Assembly (NCBI GenBank): GCA_964429075.1 | Contig: CAYSBA010000018.1 | Coordinates: forward strand, 1 to 10,351 | Source of the DNA: CAYSBA01 sp964429075 [NCBI: uncultured bacterium] | GTDB taxonomy: Bacteria; CAYSBA01 | Direction of reading: 5' to 3' | Length of the DNA: 10,351 nucleotides | Shown here: positions 7,125 to 10,351 of the stretch, one piece after another | Layout of the letters: each line of letters starts with the position of its first letter | How positions within the stretch are numbered: position 1 is the stretch's first letter | Notes under the pieces: model-generated | Told to the model about the DNA's origin: nothing | Database searches by the model: none | The model's input: the letters and a program-made list of their open reading frames with translations, nothing else | Program-made: the position numbers and the translations under genes

Positions 7125-7409
7125 ATGACATTAACCAAGGCAAAAATAGTAGATGGTTTGAGTGAACGACTTGGTACAGGTAAAAGTGAGGCAAAGTTTC
7201 TTGTAGAGACACTCATAGAAGAAATAAAGAATGTACTTGTTTCAGGAGAGTCGCTAACCCTCTATCGTTTTGGTAAATTTGAGGTAAAAGACAAAAAGGC
7301 AAGAAAGGGAAGGATCCCTTCAAAAAAAAATAGTGTTATAATTATTGATGCACGAAGGGTAGTAACCTTTAAACCAAGCGTTATCCTCAGAGAAGAGCTG
7401 AAGAAGTGA
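7125..7409 (+). CDS. ihfA: Integration host factor alpha subunit / HU-family DNA-bending protein
   Basis: A 94-residue nucleoid protein that bends DNA as a dimer. The start MTLTKAKIVDGLSERLG and a second helix (EAKFLVETLIEEIKNVL) form the dimer base. YRFGKFEVKDKKARKGRIP (48-66) forms the beta arm with the DNA-intercalating proline at P65, the E. coli IHF-alpha position. DARRVVTFKPS (75-85) is the C-terminal signature. The usual GRNPxTGE loop reads GRIPSKKNS, replacing the Asn and the TGE. Assignment to IHF-alpha rather than HU rests on its place directly after pheT, where ihfA sits in Proteobacteria, and on the RRVVTF motif. GGAGGG (7113-7118) lies 6 nt before the ATG. It is 20 nt after pheT and its stop overlaps the merR start. 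Confidence 0.88.
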   Translation: MTLTKAKIVDGLSERLGTGKSEAKFLVETLIEEIKNVLVSGESLTLYRFGKFEVKDKKARKGRIPSKKNSVIIIDARRVVTFKPSVILREELKK

Positions 7410-7759
7410 AAGGTAAAAAGGTAAAAAATCTACCGAACAAGCTCTATTTTCGTATAGGTGAGGTGGCAAAGATTCTGGATCTTGAGCCCTATGTACTGAG
7501 ATATTGGGAGAGTGAATTCCCGAGTATATCTCCAGCAAAAGACAGTGCTCAGCGTAGGCTCTACACCAAAAAGGATATAGAACATATTGCGCTGATTAAA
7601 TACCTGCTTTACGAACGCAGGCTCACAATTGAGGGTGCAAGGAGATACCTCAGTTCAAGGACAAAAGATCTTGAAGAGCCCACACATAAAGAGCTCTTTA
7701 ATGAATTAATACAAGAGATAGATTCAAGGATTAAGGTATTAGAAAGGATAATTACTTAG
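7406..7759 (+). CDS. Small MerR-family transcriptional regulator
   Basis: A 117-residue DNA-binding protein. The winged helix-turn-helix of MerR regulators covers about 14-83: [20 protein letters not shown] as the [28 protein letters not shown] as wing 1 and helix, and [12 protein letters not shown] as the second HTH-like part. The acidic/basic C-terminal tail (about 95-116) is a short amphipathic helix suited to dimerisation. There is no effector domain and no cysteine to bind metal, so it is not a mercury or metal sensor, and the ligand is unknown. It starts at GTG 7406, overlapping the ihfA stop (GTGA) and implying translational coupling. A MerR gene after ihfA is recurrent in Deltaproteobacteria; its target is not evident here. 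Confidence 0.9.
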   Translation: MKGKKVKNLPNKLYFRIGEVAKILDLEPYVLRYWESEFPSISPAKDSAQRRLYTKKDIEHIALIKYLLYERRLTIEGARRYLSSRTKDLEEPTHKELFNELIQEIDSRIKVLERIIT

Positions 7760-7774
7760 GCTTTTTTTAAGTGT

Positions 7775-7851
<77 letters not shown>

Positions 7852-7869
7852 TTAAAATTATGTTATATT

Positions 7870-7894
7870 GTAGAATAAAGTCTCTACTTTTTTT
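7870..7894 (+). terminator. Possible weak intrinsic terminator after tRNA-Pro
   Basis: GTAGA (7870-7874) can pair with TCTAC (7883-7887) across an 8-nt loop, followed directly by seven T residues (7888-7894). The 5-bp stem is AT-rich and weak, but its position between tRNA-Pro and the next promoter is right for the end of the operon. Confidence 0.4.
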
Positions 7895-7900
7895 GATGAG

Positions 7901-7929
7901 TTGAATAAAAAGCTATCAGATGTTATAAA
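7901..7929 (+). promoter_or_regulatory. Sigma-70-type promoter of tRNA-Ser and the downstream envelope genes
   Basis: TTGAAT (7901-7906) and TATAAA (7924-7929) are separated by exactly 17 bp. The predicted start near 7936 is only about 5 nt before the mature tRNA-Ser. The G/C-rich GTGCGCCC just after the -10 resembles the discriminator of growth-rate-controlled stable-RNA promoters, which would suggest stringent control (inference). Confidence 0.72.
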
Positions 7930-7940
7930 GGTGCGCCCAT

Positions 7941-8028
7941 GGAGGGGTGGCCGAGCGGTTTAAGGCGGCGGTCTTGAAAATCGCTTCCCGATGGTATCGG
8001 GACGTGGGTTCGAATCCCACCCCCTCCG
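7941..8028 (+). tRNA. tRNA-Ser(TGA)
   Basis: An 88-nt type II tRNA. The acceptor GGAGGGG pairs with CCCCTCC. The D-stem is GCC/GGC, the anticodon stem GCGGT/ATCGC with loop CTTGAAA, and the T-stem GTGGG/CCCAC around TTCGAAT. The anticodon TGA is at 7975-7977. The long variable arm folds as TCCCGAT/ATCGGGA with a GGT loop (7986-8002), the identity element of serine tRNAs. The discriminator is G, and CCA is not encoded. No terminator follows, and the next gene begins 23 nt later. Confidence 0.96.
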
Positions 8029-8051
8029 TTTAACTCAGTGCTGAGAATGAT

Positions 8052-8678
8052 TTGTTTTACAAGGTGCTAAGTTTAAAAAAATTGTTAAAAATCTTTTTGA
8101 TAGTATATTTATCATTCTTTTTTTTATCGTATCAAGATGCACCATCTCATACAATAACAAGACCCAAAATAATACATATACATATCTCAAAGAATCTATT
8201 GATAATAGATGTGTACTTTACCCTTGAATCTGGTCTATTATCCATGAATACAAGAAAATTTTTTGATCAGGATGGTGACGGAACCCTTAACGACAAAGAA
8301 GAGAAAAGGCTTGGTGACTATCTTGAAAGAGAGGCAATAAGATTCTTAAAGATAAGATTGAACAAAAGGGATATTAAATTCAAAATAATAGACAAACGTA
8401 GCTATATTAAATCCAGAAGCACGACAAGTGGCCTTGACATGGAGGCTGATCTGAGATGTGTTGCGGATATCTCACTGAATGAAAACACAGACAATATTCT
8501 GGAGATCACAGATAGATATCAGAATGATACCTTCGTTGTAAAAGGTATCTTGAGTACAGATAATAACATAACAATCAAAGATATACAGAATGGTTACCTT
8601 TTAGACCAACATAAGGCTGTTGGAATATACCTCAGTGCAGAGATACCTTCGAAGGTGTGGATCGCTGTTAAAAAGTAA
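8052..8678 (+). CDS. Exported protein of unknown function with one EF-hand loop
   Basis: I do not recognise this 208-residue protein. A Lys-rich start and hydrophobic stretch (about 11-27, LLKIFLIVYLSFFFLSY) form a signal peptide or N-terminal anchor without a lipobox cysteine. The rest is predicted to be outside the cytoplasm. Residues 72-83, DQDGDGTLNDKE, are a textbook calcium-binding EF-hand loop with D72, D74, D76, G77, L79 and E83 in the required places. It is flanked by FF and a charged helix (KRLGDYLEREAIRFLKIRL). The remainder looks beta-rich (IHIHISKNLLIIDVYF; a Thr/Asp-rich C-terminal half). From memory, the strand/EF-hand/helix layout resembles extracytoplasmic domains linked to some Ni/Co transporters; this is speculative. 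The start is TTG 8052 with a weak GAG 6 nt upstream; GTG 8064 is also possible. Its stop overlaps the spoIID-like ATG by 1 nt. Confidence 0.7.
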   Translation: MFYKVLSLKKLLKIFLIVYLSFFFLSYQDAPSHTITRPKIIHIHISKNLLIIDVYFTLESGLLSMNTRKFFDQDGDGTLNDKEEKRLGDYLEREAIRFLKIRLNKRDIKFKIIDKRSYIKSRSTTSGLDMEADLRCVADISLNENTDNILEITDRYQNDTFVVKGILSTDNNITIKDIQNGYLLDQHKAVGIYLSAEIPSKVWIAVKK

Positions 8679-9778
8679 TGATCCTGTTGGTCATAACATT
8701 CTTCTTTTTAATTTTTGTAAATGTACATAATCTGTATGCGAATGAGATGATCAGGGTGTTGATAGGGACATTTAACAGTGGTGTTGAGGTTGAGTGTATC
8801 AATGGAGTTTTCTACTATGGGAATGATAGATTATCCTCAACTAAAGATGTGAAGTTGATGATTAAAAACGGGTTGTTGTATATTAACAAAAAAGAGTACG
8901 TTAGTGGTAAGAGACTCAGGTGTAAAAATGGATTTCTGAGGCTAAAGAATAAAAGATATAGTGGAGATATCATATTATATATTGAGCATACAAAAAAGAA
9001 TAAACCTTCAAGGTTGATGCTCGTTAACGAACTTGATCTTGAGACCTATGTTATGGGTGTTCTACCATCGGAGATGCCACTTTCATGGCCGATTGAGGCA
9101 TTAAAAGCACAGGCTGTTTGTGCAAGGACCTATGCGGTATATAGAAAGTATAAAAATGAAGCAGCACACTATCATTTAACAGCTGATGTTTTGTCTCAGG
9201 TGTATTCAGGATTATCCAGAATAAACAAAAGGGTAAAAGAGGTGATTTATGATACAAAGGGTGAAGTTTTAACCTACCATATGGAGCCTGTATTATGTGC
9301 ATTTCATTCCTGCTGTGGCGGAAGGACAACAGATGCCAGTATTATTTGGGGGAAAAGGGTGGATTATTTAAGATCTGTAAGCTGTCCTTTTGACAGGGGT
9401 TGTCCGTCACGAAAATGGGTATGGAAGGTTGATAAGGGTCGGCTCTCTGATCTTTTAGGATTAAAAAACAGTATAAGATCTGTTGAGTTAAAAAGGGTAA
9501 AGGGTGTAGTAAGAAATATTGTTGTTGTAGATAACAAAGGCAAAAGAAAGATATACAAGGTAGATAGATTTAGAGAAAAGATTGGCTACAGTAGGTTGAA
9601 GAGTCCAAAATTTTTAATAGAGAAAAAGGGAAAAGAGTTTATTTTTAAGGGGACCGGGACGGGGCATGGTATAGGTCTTTGTCAGTGGGGGGCAAAAGGG
9701 CTGGCAGAGAGGGGTAAAAAATACAAAGATATTCTGAGACACTATTTTAGGGGGATAACAATACAGAAGATGTATTAG
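8678..9778 (+). CDS. SpoIID/LytB-domain exported protein
   Basis: A 366-residue exported protein of the SpoIID/LytB (amidase-enhancer) family. Its best-known members are lytic transglycosylases that cut glycan strands stripped of stem peptides, and homologues occur in many diderm non-sporulators. A hydrophobic signal (1-21) ends at LYA before NE. The SpoIID domain begins with LDLETYVMGVLPSEMP (119-134), holding the conserved Glu of the EMP motif (E132), then WPIEALKAQAVCARTYAVY (137-155). HSCCGGRTTDA (210-220) corresponds to the HSxxGGRT motif, and GTGTGHGIGLCQWGAKGLA (325-343) is the C-terminal signature with H330. Seven cysteines fall between residue 148 and the C-terminus, including C207, C212/C213, C236 and C242, more than usual. 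The ATG overlaps the preceding stop (TAATG), so both are probably translated together. The N-terminal 25-115 resembles the usual beta-rich lead-in domain. Sporulation is not implied. Confidence 0.88.
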   Translation: MILLVITFFFLIFVNVHNLYANEMIRVLIGTFNSGVEVECINGVFYYGNDRLSSTKDVKLMIKNGLLYINKKEYVSGKRLRCKNGFLRLKNKRYSGDIILYIEHTKKNKPSRLMLVNELDLETYVMGVLPSEMPLSWPIEALKAQAVCARTYAVYRKYKNEAAHYHLTADVLSQVYSGLSRINKRVKEVIYDTKGEVLTYHMEPVLCAFHSCCGGRTTDASIIWGKRVDYLRSVSCPFDRGCPSRKWVWKVDKGRLSDLLGLKNSIRSVELKRVKGVVRNIVVVDNKGKRKIYKVDRFREKIGYSRLKSPKFLIEKKGKEFIFKGTGTGHGIGLCQWGAKGLAERGKKYKDILRHYFRGITIQKMY

Positions 9779-9790
9779 ATCATGTGAATC

Positions 9791-10351
9791 ATGAAGATAA
9801 ACGATAAAAAGAGACTCATTGCCATAACCGGTAAGGGTGGTGTGGGTAAGAGCACAATTGCTGCAGCATTGGCAATTAGACTTTCATCGATCGGTAAGAG
9901 GGTTCTACTTGCACAGGTAGAATCAAGAATACCTATAACCTTTGAAATGGGGCTTGAAAAGGATCTAAAGAACGATCCAGAGAAGATTTTACCTGGAATA
10001 CATATGGCCAACATTACCTTTAATGAGGCATTACGGGAATATGTCCTTTTAGTGGTAAAGCTAAGATTTATATACAGAACAGTCTTTGAAAATAGCCTTG
10101 TAAAGAGTTTTTTGAATTTTATGCCAGCTTTAAAGGAGCTTGTGATACTTGGAAAGGTCTGGTACCATCTACAGCAGGGTGAAAAGGGTGAGCCTCTTTA
10201 TGATGTCGTTATTCTTGACTGCCCTGCAACAGGTCATGCAATATCTATGTTTGAGACACCAAGGGTTGTATATGAAGATGTACCACCCGGTCCTATGAGA
10301 ACAATAGTTAAAAATCTACTGAATATGCTTGAGAATAATACAACATTGATA
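9791..10351 (+). CDS. ArsA/Get3-like P-loop ATPase, 3'-truncated by the window edge
   Basis: Open from ATG 9791 to the window end (187 codons), with an in-frame TGA at 9785 just upstream. Residues 14-22 read GKGGVGKST, the deviant Walker A of the ArsA/Get3/MinD (SIMIBI) class with its signature Lys. DVVILDCPATGHAISMF (138-154) matches the ArsA/Get3 switch II region, normally DTAPTGHT; the form DxPATGH is typical of ArsA-like proteins called anion-transporting ATPases in myxobacteria and actinobacteria. A helical segment follows residue 78 (NEALREYVLLVVKLRF). No arsenic-binding cysteine pattern is visible in the part seen. The start is 12 nt after the SpoIID-like gene with no good ribosome site. 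Substrate unknown; arsenite export is not implied. Related genes are often found as adjacent pairs, so a second ATPase may follow outside the window. Confidence 0.82.
   Translation, partial: MKINDKKRLIAITGKGGVGKSTIAAALAIRLSSIGKRVLLAQVESRIPITFEMGLEKDLKNDPEKILPGIHMANITFNEALREYVLLVVKLRFIYRTVFENSLVKSFLNFMPALKELVILGKVWYHLQQGEKGEPLYDVVILDCPATGHAISMFETPRVVYEDVPPGPMRTIVKNLLNMLENNTTLI

Noticed and set aside
7762-7768. Seven-T run after merR as a terminator before tRNA-Pro
   Set aside because: I could not draw a stable hairpin directly upstream, so transcription probably continues into tRNA-Pro.
8034-8045. Inverted repeat CTCAGTGCTGAG after tRNA-Ser
   Set aside because: The stem is 4-5 bp with a tiny loop and no T run follows directly; too weak to call a terminator or operator.
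9775-10014. 79-codon minus-strand open frame overlapping the ArsA-like gene
   Set aside because: The + strand frame encodes an unmistakable Walker A motif here; the minus frame is its shadow.

Overview
The window is a compact stretch of an AT-rich bacterial chromosome. Every gene I can support lies on the + strand. Its core is the translation operon thrS-infC-rpmI-rplT-pheS-pheT-ihfA-merR, flanked by tRNA-Val(GAC) upstream and tRNA-Pro(GGG) downstream. From general knowledge, this order with an IHF-alpha gene and a small MerR regulator after pheT is typical of Deltaproteobacteria (Desulfobacterota) and related diderm lineages. Arginine is mostly AGA/AGG and ATA is common. I infer a low-GC, probably anaerobic relative of those groups, and cannot name a genus.

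Layout. Bases 1-522 hold the 3' part of an MntP-type membrane exporter whose start lies outside the window. Bases 523-607 contain a candidate promoter (TTGACA-17-TATTTA) and lead into tRNA-Val at 608-679. The threonyl-tRNA synthetase gene begins only 14-26 nt after the tRNA, so the tRNA is effectively its leader. infC appears to start at a CTG, in keeping with the non-canonical starts that serve IF3 autoregulation elsewhere. rpmI, rplT, pheS, pheT, ihfA and merR follow with gaps of 20 nt or less, or with 4-nt stop/start overlaps, up to 7759. tRNA-Pro sits 15 nt later, followed by a weak possible terminator near 7870-7894.

A second unit begins at a good promoter (TTGAAT-17-TATAAA, 7901-7929). 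It carries tRNA-Ser(TGA), an unrecognised exported protein with one canonical EF-hand loop, a SpoIID/LytB-family exported protein whose start overlaps the preceding stop, and the 5' part of an ArsA/Get3-like P-loop ATPase that runs off the window.

How the genes work together. The operon groups two aminoacyl-tRNA synthetases (ThrRS, PheRS), initiation factor 3, two 50S proteins and three tRNAs with IHF-alpha and a MerR-type regulator. The downstream unit concerns the cell envelope (an exported calcium-binding-like protein and peptidoglycan remodelling) plus an ATPase of unknown substrate.

I found no mobile elements, CRISPR arrays or clear novel defence systems. The most useful second-look items are the probable CTG starts, the tRNA leader of thrS, a compact PheT with a missing segment, and the EF-hand/SpoIID pair.
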